From: an uncultured Armatimonadota bacterium
Lineage (GTDB): Bacteria; Armatimonadota; Fimbriimonadia; Fimbriimonadales; Fimbriimonadaceae
Reading direction: 5' to 3'
DNA length: 64,000 bases
NCBI GenBank assembly: GCA_903927025.1
Contig: CAIYLG010000021.1
Span: 124,001-188,000 of the forward strand
Positions 43,138 through 50,824 of the stretch are shown here, in pieces (within the stretch, counting starts at the first letter, position 1; every line of letters starts with the position of its first letter). Below the pieces are notes generated by a model that worked only from the letters and a program-made list of their open reading frames with translations, searched no databases and had not been told where the DNA came from. Made by a program: the position numbers and the translations under genes.

Positions 43138-43198
43138 AGAAAGCCATCGACATTATACGAAGACTTTGTTGACTCGACCCATCTCAATCTGGCCGAGT

Positions 43199-43657
43199 TC
43201 ATATCTCGTTCAAATCTGCGAAGAACTTGATTCTGGGCAGCCAAATAGCCCCAAAGAGAGTAGCCACAATCGCGATCAGACAGCCAATGCGAGCGATCCC
43301 AATTTGGCGAAGGATAGGTGGGAGCGTTGTGGCGGCGGAAGGATGGAGCCGCAGATACTCCACGTCAACTTTCGGCAATCCAGAGGGTGTCGTTCCCTTC
43401 ATGATCGCGTTAGAGTCGGCCACGATCAGGAGCGTCGGTTCACCCACCTCCGCCGTAATCGGCCCCAGAGGGTTGTGCTGGGTTGGGTCGATCCTGACGA
43501 TTTGAACCTTGGTAGCGCGAGACTGAAATCCCTGCTCTACGATCAAAGTCAGTAGGAACCCGCCCAAAGCAAGGATGCAGACGACGATAAGCGTCGCCCG
43601 CATCCATTTCAGGGTCTGCCCTAGACTCGGACCTTCACGAAGTTCGTCAATCGGCAA
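43199..43657 (-). CDS. Membrane protein with two transmembrane segments, unknown function
   Basis: A 152-residue protein with a hydrophobic helix near residues 19-41 (LIVVCILALGGFLLTLIV) and another near the C-terminus (GIARIGCLIAIVATLFGAIWLP). A globular loop of about 75 residues lies between them and probably faces the periplasm. No family is recognised. Its frame overlaps the end of the aminotransferase gene by 37 bp; a start at 43603 would remove the overlap but would cut into the first helix border. Co-transcription with the aminotransferase is likely. Confidence 0.6.
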   Translation of the reverse strand: MPIDELREGPSLGQTLKWMRATLIVVCILALGGFLLTLIVEQGFQSRATKVQIVRIDPTQHNPLGPITAEVGEPTLLIVADSNAIMKGTTPSGLPKVDVEYLRLHPSAATTLPPILRQIGIARIGCLIAIVATLFGAIWLPRIKFFADLNEI

Positions 43658-44796
43658 ACAGCTTCCTCAAGGTCCTCATCCGGAATTGCGTAGCAGCATC
43701 GAATATGCGATGCACCGGTTCGGGTGTCACCGGACCAACTTGTGAACGCGGTTCCAGGCACAACCAGCACCTTTTCTGCTTTCAGCAGCTCTTCCGTAAA
43801 TTCTTCCGAATCCAACCCTGTGTTCACAATGCTTGGAAATGCGAAGAAAGATCCTTTAGGCGCCGCGCACTCGAGGCCCGCCTCATTCAGTTTGGCGACG
43901 AAGTAGTCGCGTTTCTTTTCCATCGCCGCGACCATGGTCTGCACGTGCGCTTCCCCGTTCACCAGCGCCGCTTCACAGGCGATCTGGCTAATCGTTGGCG
44001 CACACAGCATGGTGTACTGATGAATCTTCATCATCGATTCAATGACCGCAGGAGGGGCGCACGCAAACCCGATTCGCCAGCCAGTCATGGCATAGCCCTT
44101 GCTGAATCCGCCCAACAAAATCGTTCGCTCCCACGCCCCAGGGATTGAAGACAAGCAAGTGTGCTCTACTCCGTAGACCAATCGGTCATAGATTTCGTCC
44201 GAGAGAATCCAGAGGTCAAACTCCTCTGCAATTTTGACGATCTCCTCAAAGACCTCGCGGGAAGGGGTCGCACCCGTTGGGTTGCACGGATAGCCTAGGA
44301 TGATCGCCTTCGTCTTGCTGGTGACAGCCGCCCGAATCTGGTCTGGATCTGGCTCGAAATTGTTTGCCGCCGTCGAGGAAAGTGCCACCGGCTTTCCACC
44401 CGCGAAGGTGACCGTCGGCCCGTAGGACACATAGGTCGGCTCGACGAAAATCACTTCGTCCCCCTGCTCAAGGATGGACCGAAGGGCGATGTCGATCGCT
44501 TCCGAAACACCCGTTGTGACGAGGATCTCGTTATCTGGCGTGTAGGAAACGCCATACCGAGCGCTCAAGTTCTTGGCAATTGCCTGTCGGAAGGAAATCC
44601 TCCCAAAGTTGGAAGTGTAGGCATCGTTGTCGCCTTGAATCGCGGCAACTGCAGCCGCCTTTGCCGAAGGAGGGCAAGGATAGCGGGGCTCACCAACACC
44701 GAGTGACAAAACGCCCTCGATCTGGGCCGCCAAATCAAAGAACCGACGAATCCCCGAGGCGGTCACCCCGGTTACAGTACGTGCCAGAGGCTTCAC
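43621..44796 (-). CDS. Class I/II pyridoxal-phosphate aminotransferase
   Basis: A 391-residue fold-type I aminotransferase. The substrate and cofactor motifs are visible: LGVGEPRYPCP near the start, YTSNFGRISFRQAIA, YPCNPTGATPS with the conserved Asn, DEIYDRLVYG and the Lys-binding SFSKGYAMTGWRIGF-like segment (here GGFSKGYAMTGWR), plus a C-terminal Arg for the substrate carboxylate (ASHIRCCYA). It resembles AspC/PatA-type enzymes for aromatic amino acids or aspartate; the exact substrate is unclear. It overlaps the small membrane protein and has a hairpin-rich 291-bp leader on its 5' side. Confidence 0.9.
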   Translation of the reverse strand: MKPLARTVTGVTASGIRRFFDLAAQIEGVLSLGVGEPRYPCPPSAKAAAVAAIQGDNDAYTSNFGRISFRQAIAKNLSARYGVSYTPDNEILVTTGVSEAIDIALRSILEQGDEVIFVEPTYVSYGPTVTFAGGKPVALSSTAANNFEPDPDQIRAAVTSKTKAIILGYPCNPTGATPSREVFEEIVKIAEEFDLWILSDEIYDRLVYGVEHTCLSSIPGAWERTILLGGFSKGYAMTGWRIGFACAPPAVIESMMKIHQYTMLCAPTISQIACEAALVNGEAHVQTMVAAMEKKRDYFVAKLNEAGLECAAPKGSFFAFPSIVNTGLDSEEFTEELLKAEKVLVVPGTAFTSWSGDTRTGASHIRCCYAIPDEDLEEAVCRLTNFVKVRV

Positions 44797-45087
44797 CTCT
44801 CCATTATGAACGCAACCGCTCAGCCCGCGGGGTCGAGTTTTATCCCGTCAGGATTGACCCAATCGACCGCCTCAACTCCGAAATACCTCGGAGAGGTTGT
44901 GAAAACTAGCCACGCCGTCAGCCGCGCGAGCGGCTTACCCGTGGATTAGGAAAGGTCGAACCAAAAGTCCAAGGATCGCAGAGCGGTCCCCCACAAAGTG
45001 GCAAAACCGACCCGCAAGGCACTTCAGCCATCATAGGCGTACCGATCCGTGCAAGTCCAGATGCGCCATGGTCGGTAAGTCGCCGCA
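44797..45087 (-). other. Hairpin-rich leader upstream of the aminotransferase
   Basis: This 291-bp stretch has no gene. It contains at least three inverted-repeat structures. CCACG (44910-44914) pairs with CGTGG (44940-44944) and encloses AGCCGC-GCGA-GCGGCT (44920-44935), a GNRA-capped stem. CTCCGA (44876-44881) pairs with TCGGAG (44888-44893), just inside a CCTC/GAGG pair. GGTCG/CGACC flank 44955-45012 with a smaller CCAC-AAA-GTGG hairpin. The density of stable stems suggests a structured RNA or leader, probably read with the aminotransferase on the - strand. No known riboswitch, T-box, 6S, SRP, RNase P or tmRNA consensus was recognised. Confidence 0.4.
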
Positions 45088-45570
45088 TCAGGTTGAGGAT
45101 CTTGGGTTGGTCAGGGTCTTATGAAAATAGAAGACGGTATTTCCCGGGGGGCAGTTTTCGAGCTTGCCGTAAAGGTCATATCCGATCGCATAGTAAAACT
45201 CTGGAGCTTGATAATCGCTAGTTGCTAGCCGCGCATACAGGCAGCCACGCGCTTGGGCCTCCTCCTCTGCTTTCTGCATCAACGTCTTGCCTAGACCCAC
45301 CCGCCTGTGACCTTCCTCCACCCAGAGCACTAGCACTTCAAGCCATTCGCGAATCGCATGAGTACGCCCAATGATTCCGCCAATGAGATTCCCGGACTCA
45401 TCAGAGACAAAGATATGCAGAGGAGACGCTACGAACAATCCATCATGGTTCTGAGACCACTGCGCACAAAGACTCTGGTTCGAGGAACTCAGGCGTTGCT
45501 CAATCTGAGCCTCTCTCGACGAATCGATGACGCTTTCGAAAATCCACGAAATCGGATAATTTTGCTGCAT
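45088..45570 (-). CDS. GNAT-family N-acetyltransferase
   Basis: A 160-residue GNAT acetyltransferase. The acetyl-CoA-binding signature RVGLGKTLMQKAEEEAQARG is at about residues 92-111, after a beta-strand (WLEVLVLWVEEGHR). The C-terminal YYAIGYDLYGKLENCPPG matches the fold's last strands. The acceptor (antibiotic, protein or polyamine) cannot be told. It lies 291 bp upstream of the aminotransferase on the same strand. Confidence 0.8.
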   Translation of the reverse strand: MQQNYPISWIFESVIDSSREAQIEQRLSSSNQSLCAQWSQNHDGLFVASPLHIFVSDESGNLIGGIIGRTHAIREWLEVLVLWVEEGHRRVGLGKTLMQKAEEEAQARGCLYARLATSDYQAPEFYYAIGYDLYGKLENCPPGNTVFYFHKTLTNPRSST

Positions 45571-45588
45571 TACTTCACTGAATGATGA

Positions 45589-45606
45589 TCGGACTTCTAA
45601 GTCCGA
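45589..45606. repeat. Perfect 8-bp inverted repeat
   Basis: TCGGACTT-CT-AAGTCCGA is a perfect palindrome with a two-base loop, just upstream of the GNAT gene start. It could be an operator or hairpin. The rest of the 195-bp gap 45571-45765 shows only degenerate runs (for example TAGTAGCC and GAGTAGC) and no gene. Confidence 0.45.
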
Positions 45607-45765
45607 GGGCCCCGAACTGACTCGGAAATAAAATCGACGGCTCCACTTATTAGGGGCACCGAATTCGCATTTCGCGAAAGAAAACGGTTGCTAGTAGCCA
45701 GAAGCGAGTAGCGCCCTTTGAAATTCAAGAGGCAACACGGGCCAGGTCCAGATACGTCAGAGCAC

Positions 45766-46476
45766 TCACAGGTCCGCCAACCCGCCGAGCCCCTTCTCCC
45801 TGAGCCTCGCCACGATCACTTCCAATCGATCCACTAGCTGTGGCGTGACAGCCCCAGCTTCTTTGATGGTGCGCTCCATCCAGTCAATGGTTTCCAAGGT
45901 CGTTTTGTACGACAGTTGAAATCGTCTCCGGGCCATCACTTGGGAAGCCGCGGCAGCCGCTAGAGTGCCACTCACCAGCACCACGGCACCTTGCCACATC
46001 GGGACGTGGAGGTACCCAACAACTTCCTTCGCCAAAGGAGGGGTTACTGGGCAGAAAGCGGACACGTAGAAGAGATATCGGCTTTCCTGTCGACTTTGAA
46101 GCAGCTTCACGACGCTCTTCAAGAGGTCGAGTAGCGCTTCTAGCTGTCCCGGCAAGAACTGTCCGACTGGCCGAAGCTTCGTGAGAGAATGGAGCGGGCT
46201 CCAACCGTCCGCAGTCCGAGCTCTAGAGCGACCTAGGACCTGTTGCAATAGCACATAGGATCCGAACAACACGCCAAAGCTCGACCAATTTGCCAAGTGG
46301 GTCCGGCCAAGTTCCTGGGCGATTTCGACGGGTATGAAGCCAACGAGCGTCAGAAAGCTCACCAGCGAGATCTCGAACACGAACTGCTTGTCTCTCGTCA
46401 GTACCTGGAAGATCGACACTTTTGGTCGCGAAGGTACGCCTGGCAATTTTTCCGCTTCAGTGATCCCTTCAACCAT
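45766..46476 (-). CDS. Membrane protein of unknown function
   Basis: A 236-residue protein with hydrophobic segments near residues 35-55 (EISLVSFLTLVGFIPVEIA), 66-81 and 155-175 (GAVVLVSGTLAAAAASQV). The polar middle (PGQLEALLDLLKSVVKLLQ) and the C-terminus (TIKEAGAVTPQLVDRLEVIVARLREKGLG) look helical and possibly coiled. No family is recognised. It is the last of a run of four small genes on this strand (47779-45766). Confidence 0.6.
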   Translation of the reverse strand: MVEGITEAEKLPGVPSRPKVSIFQVLTRDKQFVFEISLVSFLTLVGFIPVEIAQELGRTHLANWSSFGVLFGSYVLLQQVLGRSRARTADGWSPLHSLTKLRPVGQFLPGQLEALLDLLKSVVKLLQSRQESRYLFYVSAFCPVTPPLAKEVVGYLHVPMWQGAVVLVSGTLAAAAASQVMARRRFQLSYKTTLETIDWMERTIKEAGAVTPQLVDRLEVIVARLREKGLGGLADL

Positions 46477-46512
46477 GGTTCTTCTAACTCGGAAACCGAG
46501 ATCTTAAACCCC

Positions 46513-46764
46513 TCACCCCCTTGAATTCTCAGCGATTCGGGCGCGCAGCTTTTCCTTGAGCGCTAACAATTCTTCTTCGTCCCTCGGATTGTTTCTGTCG
46601 TAGATCCACATCAAGATGAACGTTGGGAAAATCATACAGGCATAAAGGCCAATGGCGGCAAAGGCCATCGGTTTTGAAACCCAGCCGAGCAGGTGTCCCA
46701 ACATGCCGGCAAAAAAAATCGCTGATGCGACCAGAATGATTGGCTTCCCAACTCTCCGGTTCAT
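46513..46764 (-). CDS. Small two-helix membrane protein
   Basis: An 83-residue protein with two transmembrane segments (IILVASAIFFAGMLGHLLGWV and FAAIGLYACMIFPTFILMWIY) and a charged C-terminal helix (PRDEEELLALKEKLRARIAE). No family is recognised. It lies 36 bp upstream of the larger membrane protein, and is probably co-transcribed with it and with the gene at 46792. Confidence 0.65.
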   Translation of the reverse strand: MNRRVGKPIILVASAIFFAGMLGHLLGWVSKPMAFAAIGLYACMIFPTFILMWIYDRNNPRDEEELLALKEKLRARIAENSRG

Positions 46765-46791
46765 ATTGAATGGATCCTGGTCCGGGTCACG

Positions 46792-47226
46792 CTAATTCAT
46801 CCCCAGGACATCGCGCCGACACTGCAGCCAAGAAGTATCGGCTTCCACGTGGACCACCTGAAGCGCCGCCTCCAATTCGCGAATGATCCAAGCCTCTTTC
46901 TGCACTGGACCCCACTCTGCTGGGAAAGCGTAAGGCATGACGTCGCTCGGCGACTTCGCTCTGGCAGAATAGTCATACGTCCGAATCAAATCGTGTCCAG
47001 TTATATCTAAATCCTGTTGAAGCATCGCAAGCCTGACCTGCATGATCAGGGTTGTGTACCGGACTTCCGATTTCACGATCTGAGCAACATCGCTATCCGC
47101 CGTCCCCAGCGAAAGCCCAATGCCCTTCATCACCCAAGCTCGCCTCAATTGACGCCAATTTTGCACCGAAAAGAACCCGCGCAGAAATCGGACCGATATC
47201 AGGGCTCTAAGTATCTGAAAAGTCAT
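46792..47226 (-). CDS. Protein of unknown function
   Basis: A 144-residue, mainly helical protein with a moderately hydrophobic, Arg-rich N-terminus (LRALISVRFLRGFFSVQNW). It carries a conserved-looking segment DLDITGHDLIRTYDYSARA and a C-terminal helix (VQKEAWIIRELEAALQVVHVEAD). There are no recognised motifs. Its position 27 bp upstream of the small membrane protein supports one transcript. Confidence 0.55.
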   Translation of the reverse strand: MTFQILRALISVRFLRGFFSVQNWRQLRRAWVMKGIGLSLGTADSDVAQIVKSEVRYTTLIMQVRLAMLQQDLDITGHDLIRTYDYSARAKSPSDVMPYAFPAEWGPVQKEAWIIRELEAALQVVHVEADTSWLQCRRDVLGMN

Positions 47227-47308
47227 AGCAAGGACCTTATTGTAATACAGCCTCCGTAATATTGAGGATGCATCGATCCGCTGAGTGCGGGATGCTGGGA
47301 TGAGGCCG

Positions 47309-47779
47309 CTACTTGGCCGAAGCCCAGAGGCCGTCGCGAAACCGCCTCGCCTCCGCCTCTGCCGCGATCAGCAGCGAACCGTACTTACCCTTACGGCCTT
47401 CCTCATTGACGTGCGCCCATCCGTCTCTTAAGAGTTCGAATTGGAGAAGTTTGCCCTGTGTCCACACATACTGCACGTACGAGGCGTTTCGCCTAAGACA
47501 CTTCTTGGGGTCTTCATCCTCGAAATATACGTCCGGTGCCCGACCCAACAGCACCTCCAGATCCTGACGGGCTCCACTGTAGCCCCTTTGGCTCGCGTTG
47601 GGAACATCAATGCCATACAGCCGCACCCAGCGCGACTGCTCTCTGAACATGACAGGGCGAATCTTCATTTCATTGGATCCGCGAAGCTCCGTTTCTCGCC
47701 AGGCAAAGCCTAGGTCCGGCTGCTTGGGCGGCTTTACAAGGTCAAGGCAAACGATTGCTGTCAGGGCTATCCAAACCAT
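47309..47779 (-). CDS. SNase-fold protein with altered active site
   Basis: A 156-residue thermonuclease-like protein. Strand motifs of the OB fold are present: VRLYGIDVP (corresponding to the Arg35 loop in Staphylococcus nuclease) and LRRNASYVQYVW (Arg87 loop). The catalytic Glu43, normally in TPE, is replaced by Asn in VPNASQRGY. Loss of this residue would be expected to strongly reduce phosphodiesterase activity, so this copy may bind nucleic acid without cutting it. The N-terminus (MVWIALTAIVCLDLVK) looks like a signal or membrane anchor, implying location outside the cytoplasm. It lies head-to-head with the cyclophilin gene. Confidence 0.7.
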   Translation of the reverse strand: MVWIALTAIVCLDLVKPPKQPDLGFAWRETELRGSNEMKIRPVMFREQSRWVRLYGIDVPNASQRGYSGARQDLEVLLGRAPDVYFEDEDPKKCLRRNASYVQYVWTQGKLLQFELLRDGWAHVNEEGRKGKYGSLLIAAEAEARRFRDGLWASAK

Positions 47780-47872
47780 ATGGGCGTCTCACAAGATTAC
47801 CGGTCCTACCCTCCGACCTCGCAACCGCTGCAGATTGGCATCCAAAGTGCCAAGACCGGTACGCTATCCAGC

Positions 47873-48388
47873 ATGGCAACTCCTACTGTCGGCGACGAAA
47901 TCGCCGTCATGCAAACGAATTACGGCAAAATCGTCATCCAGTTCTTCCCGGACAAGGCTCCAAAGCACGTCGAGAACTTCAAGAAGCTGGCTCGAGAAGG
48001 CTTTTACGACGGCACAAAGTTCCACCGCGTGATCCCCGGATTCATGATCCAGGGCGGAGATCCCAATTCCAAATCGGATGATAGAAGCATCCACGGAACC
48101 GGCGGCCCTGGCCACCGTATCCCTCAGGAGTTCAACGACACCCCTCACGATCGCGGAATCCTCAGCGCGGCACGGTCATCCGATCCAAATTCCGCAGGCT
48201 CGCAGTTCTTCCTGATGGTGGCCCGATCCCCACACCTGGATCGTCAGTACTCCGTGTACGGCGAAATCATCGAAGGTCTCGACGTGGTGGACAAGATCGT
48301 CGCCCTTCCTCGTGACCACCGAGATAATCCGCTTCCGGCCAACCCTGCGATCATCGAATCGGTGACGATCGAGACTTTTGGGAACTGA
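47873..48388 (+). CDS. Cyclophilin-type peptidyl-prolyl isomerase (cytoplasmic form)
   Basis: A 171-residue cyclophilin, which isomerises X-Pro bonds during protein folding. The family core is clear: FHRVIPGFMIQGGDP, then NSAGSQFFLMV. Active-site residues corresponding to CypA Arg55, Phe60 and Gln63 (F-H-R, F, Q) are in place. The ATG at 47873 is preferred over an in-frame start at 47780, since the added 31 residues lack any signal-peptide character. No export signal is visible, so it should act in the cytoplasm. An exported paralogue follows 39 bp downstream. Confidence 0.88.
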   Translation: MATPTVGDEIAVMQTNYGKIVIQFFPDKAPKHVENFKKLAREGFYDGTKFHRVIPGFMIQGGDPNSKSDDRSIHGTGGPGHRIPQEFNDTPHDRGILSAARSSDPNSAGSQFFLMVARSPHLDRQYSVYGEIIEGLDVVDKIVALPRDHRDNPLPANPAIIESVTIETFGN

Positions 48389-48427
48389 CGCCACGATCCA
48401 TACGCTATTAAACTCACTGAGAAACCT

Positions 48428-49036
48428 ATGAAACTCGCAAAGCTGGGCCTCGGCCTTCTCACCCTCTTTACCCTTGCGTCCCTTTCGCTCGGGCAGTCTC
48501 TCAAAACCGGTGCTCCGGGCGCAACTGCTCCCAAGAAGGGAGAAAAGGTTGCTGTCCTCGAAACCAATCTGGGCCGCATCGTCCTCAAGTTCTTTCCGAA
48601 GCTCGCTCCCGGTCACGTCAAGAACTTTGAGAAGCTTGCTGCCAAGGGCTTTTACGATCAGACCACCTTCCACCGAGTCATCCCCGGGTTCATGATCCAG
48701 GGCGGCGACCCCAACACCAAGCCTGGCGCAACCGGAATGCCTGGAACGGGCGGACCTGGCTACTCGATCACCGCTGAGTTCAGCACCACGCACCACTCGC
48801 GCGGCATTCTCAGCATGGCCCGAAGCCAGGACCCCAACTCTGCAGGTAGCCAGTTCTTCATCTGCGTCGCCGATGCCCCCTCCCTCGACAACCAGTACAC
48901 CGTCTTCGGTCAGGTCGTTCAGGGTATGGATGTCGTCGACAAAATCGTCAACCTCCCTCGCGACCAGCGCGACATGCCAACGCCGAAGCCGGCTGTTATG
49001 AAGTCGGTCAAGATCAAAACTTGGCCGCTTAAGTAG
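48428..49036 (+). CDS. Exported cyclophilin-type peptidyl-prolyl isomerase
   Basis: A 202-residue cyclophilin preceded by a signal peptide (MKLAKLGLGLLTLFTLASLSLG, cleavage likely after LGQ). The catalytic core matches its upstream neighbour: FHRVIPGFMIQGGDP and NSAGSQFFICVA. It would assist folding of proteins in the periplasm. The two isomerases form a tandem duplicate, one kept inside and one sent out of the cytoplasm. Confidence 0.9.
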   Translation: MKLAKLGLGLLTLFTLASLSLGQSLKTGAPGATAPKKGEKVAVLETNLGRIVLKFFPKLAPGHVKNFEKLAAKGFYDQTTFHRVIPGFMIQGGDPNTKPGATGMPGTGGPGYSITAEFSTTHHSRGILSMARSQDPNSAGSQFFICVADAPSLDNQYTVFGQVVQGMDVVDKIVNLPRDQRDMPTPKPAVMKSVKIKTWPLK

Positions 49037-49114
49037 GGAAGGCATCCCGTATCCACGCTCCATTGGGCCGCTCAATTCCGAAGCCCAAATGGAGCGCTGG
49101 CTTCAGTGCGAGGC

Positions 49115-49804
49115 TTACGCCTCTGGCGCGTACTTGCTTGGATGCACGTCCAGGCTGAAGAATTCCAGCACATCGTCCAGCCGGTCCGACTCGGCGGTGC
49201 AGGCGGTCACCAAGTTCAATTGCTTCTGTTTCGCGTCTGCGATCGCGTTGTTGCGCTGCAGAATTTCCGCCTGAAGGGCGGCTATCTCCGCTTCAGCTTT
49301 CGAAACGTACTGCGTTGCCTGTTCCGCATAGCTCTTGGCATACGCCGTTAGCGCGGCTAACTTGCGAGATGCGTCCGCGACGATGGCGTCGGGGGTGACG
49401 CCAGTCGCCTTGGCCATCGCATTGATCGTGACCTTAACCGTTGCGCGCTTCGCCTCAAGAGGAAGCTCCGCAGGCAAAGTCGCCAAAAGCTCAAGCACCT
49501 GCTCGGCTGAAAATGGCGAGTTTGGAAGGTTGGCCAAACTGTAAATTGCCGTGAAGTCGACGTTCCCTTGCCCATCCACAGGTTGGAAATTCGAAGTCGT
49601 TGCCGCGGCCGGCTTGATCTCATCAAGGTTGGGACCAGGCGCATCCCGGACAATCTGCTCCACCGTCTTAGCAGGCTGAACTGTCTCCTCAGGTCTTGAC
49701 TTTGGAGCGTCCATTACATTCCACGGCTTGACTTCTTTAGGCTCTGCGTCCGGGAGTTCCACGAACAATCCAGCGGCTCTTCTAAGGGTCTCTTCTATTC
49801 TCAT
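49115..49804 (-). CDS. Coiled-coil protein, last gene of the OmpA-fused ABC operon
   Basis: A 229-residue soluble protein without signal peptide. A disordered N-terminal third (EPKEVKPWNVMDAPKSRPEE) is followed by a helical domain (VLELLATLPAELPLEAKRA, then VKVTINAMAKATGV). A long Ala/Gln-rich coiled coil (about residues 140-200: YAKSYAEQATQYVSKAEAEI) follows and a short tail ends the protein. No family is recognised. It is 51 bp downstream of the 307-residue membrane coiled-coil protein in the five-gene run from 54356. The two partners could form an oligomeric scaffold on the cytoplasmic face of the transporter; this is inferred from position and helical content only. Confidence 0.65.
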   Translation of the reverse strand: MRIEETLRRAAGLFVELPDAEPKEVKPWNVMDAPKSRPEETVQPAKTVEQIVRDAPGPNLDEIKPAAATTSNFQPVDGQGNVDFTAIYSLANLPNSPFSAEQVLELLATLPAELPLEAKRATVKVTINAMAKATGVTPDAIVADASRKLAALTAYAKSYAEQATQYVSKAEAEIAALQAEILQRNNAIADAKQKQLNLVTACTAESDRLDDVLEFFSLDVHPSKYAPEA

Positions 49805-49855
49805 ATTCGATTCCTTTCAACGGCCCCTAACCTGAAGTCGCCGCGACTCATTATT

Positions 49856-50779
49856 CTAGCGCTGCCCGGGAAGGTCGTACAGCTTCGAGGCACCTGCGGC
49901 GACTGGCATCTGGTCGAACGGGGAGACATCCTGCAGCGTTTCTGTCAGGTTGTCAGACTGGTTGACGACGTCCTCGATATCGGCAAGTACCTGCTCTGGA
50001 GACCGCGCTCGGATTTCATCGTTGATGAGCCCAAACGTGTCTTCCATCAAATGGAGCTGGTGATTCAGGTTCGTCAGAATCTCACCAATCTGCCCCACAT
50101 ACTGCCTTCGACGGGTGAGGATGTCCTTCCTCTTGTCCAAAACCGCGCGATTATGCAGGTTCTCATCCTTCTTCAAGAGGTCGTCGATGCCAGTCACTTC
50201 ATCCGCATATCGCTGCTGAATAATGGACACCGTTGAGAGAATCCACTCCTCGTCATTCTCCCCAGTTGGGTCAACCCGTCGAACAACCCGGCGCAAAGGC
50301 TGGCTGATCGCTGGGGGCGAAACAAGGGTTCCCGGATCGGTCTCATCCAACACTGACTTGAGGTAGGTTTGAAACTGCACCTGCTTGCTGGCGAACAGCA
50401 GGAATTTCTCCATCAGGTAATCCAGCTTTCGGAGAACTTCCCGAAACCACTTCATTCCATCGACTGTCTGGCTACCGATCTGATTTCGTGTGGTTTCAAG
50501 CCGAGCGAATCGGGCCATCACCGAACTAGGCAGGGTCGGTCCGACTTCTCGCACCAGCTTCTCCCGTCTTGCGATGACCTCTTGGTCATACCGAGTTGCT
50601 AGGCGATCCATGTACCATTTGGAGTCGGGTGTAAACAGCAGATAGACCGTTTCTGCAACCAAACCAATTAGGAGCGGAACCGGCGTTAGAAGAGCAGCCG
50701 AAGCCGCAAAGAGTCCCGCCAAGCCAATGACGTTGTAGCTCTCTGAGAATGCTTGCTTGAATCGACTGGAACCTGGCAT
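49856..50779 (-). CDS. Membrane-associated coiled-coil protein in the OmpA-fused ABC operon
   Basis: A 307-residue protein with one or two hydrophobic N-terminal segments (NVIGLAGLFAASAALLTPVPLLI and LVAETVYLL), then a long charged, mostly helical cytoplasmic region (about residues 60-260). It includes FARLETTRNQIGSQ and LTRRRQYVGQIGEILTNLNHQLHLMEDTFGLI, which look coiled-coil. No catalytic motif is present. It lies 45 bp downstream of the ATPase gene and 51 bp upstream of the 229-residue coiled-coil gene. The arrangement ABC transporter + membrane coiled coil + soluble coiled coil is unusual. Confidence 0.7.
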   Translation of the reverse strand: MPGSSRFKQAFSESYNVIGLAGLFAASAALLTPVPLLIGLVAETVYLLFTPDSKWYMDRLATRYDQEVIARREKLVREVGPTLPSSVMARFARLETTRNQIGSQTVDGMKWFREVLRKLDYLMEKFLLFASKQVQFQTYLKSVLDETDPGTLVSPPAISQPLRRVVRRVDPTGENDEEWILSTVSIIQQRYADEVTGIDDLLKKDENLHNRAVLDKRKDILTRRRQYVGQIGEILTNLNHQLHLMEDTFGLINDEIRARSPEQVLADIEDVVNQSDNLTETLQDVSPFDQMPVAAGASKLYDLPGQR

Positions 50780-50824
50780 ACCTGCTACCGACGCTGACCC
50801 TCGTGAATCTACCCAGAAACGAGT

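Noticed and set aside
44945-44975. tRNA T-arm-like GGTTCGACC on the minus strand
   Set aside because: The flanking bases do not pair as a T-stem and no acceptor, D or anticodon arms surround it.
45660-45765. Degenerate AGTAGC-like direct repeats, possible CRISPR remnant
   Set aside because: Only two or three imperfect short copies without regular spacing; not a CRISPR array and too weak to call a repeat.
48176-49075. 299-codon minus-strand frame
   Set aside because: Antisense to the exported cyclophilin; the true product has catalytic motifs and a signal peptide.
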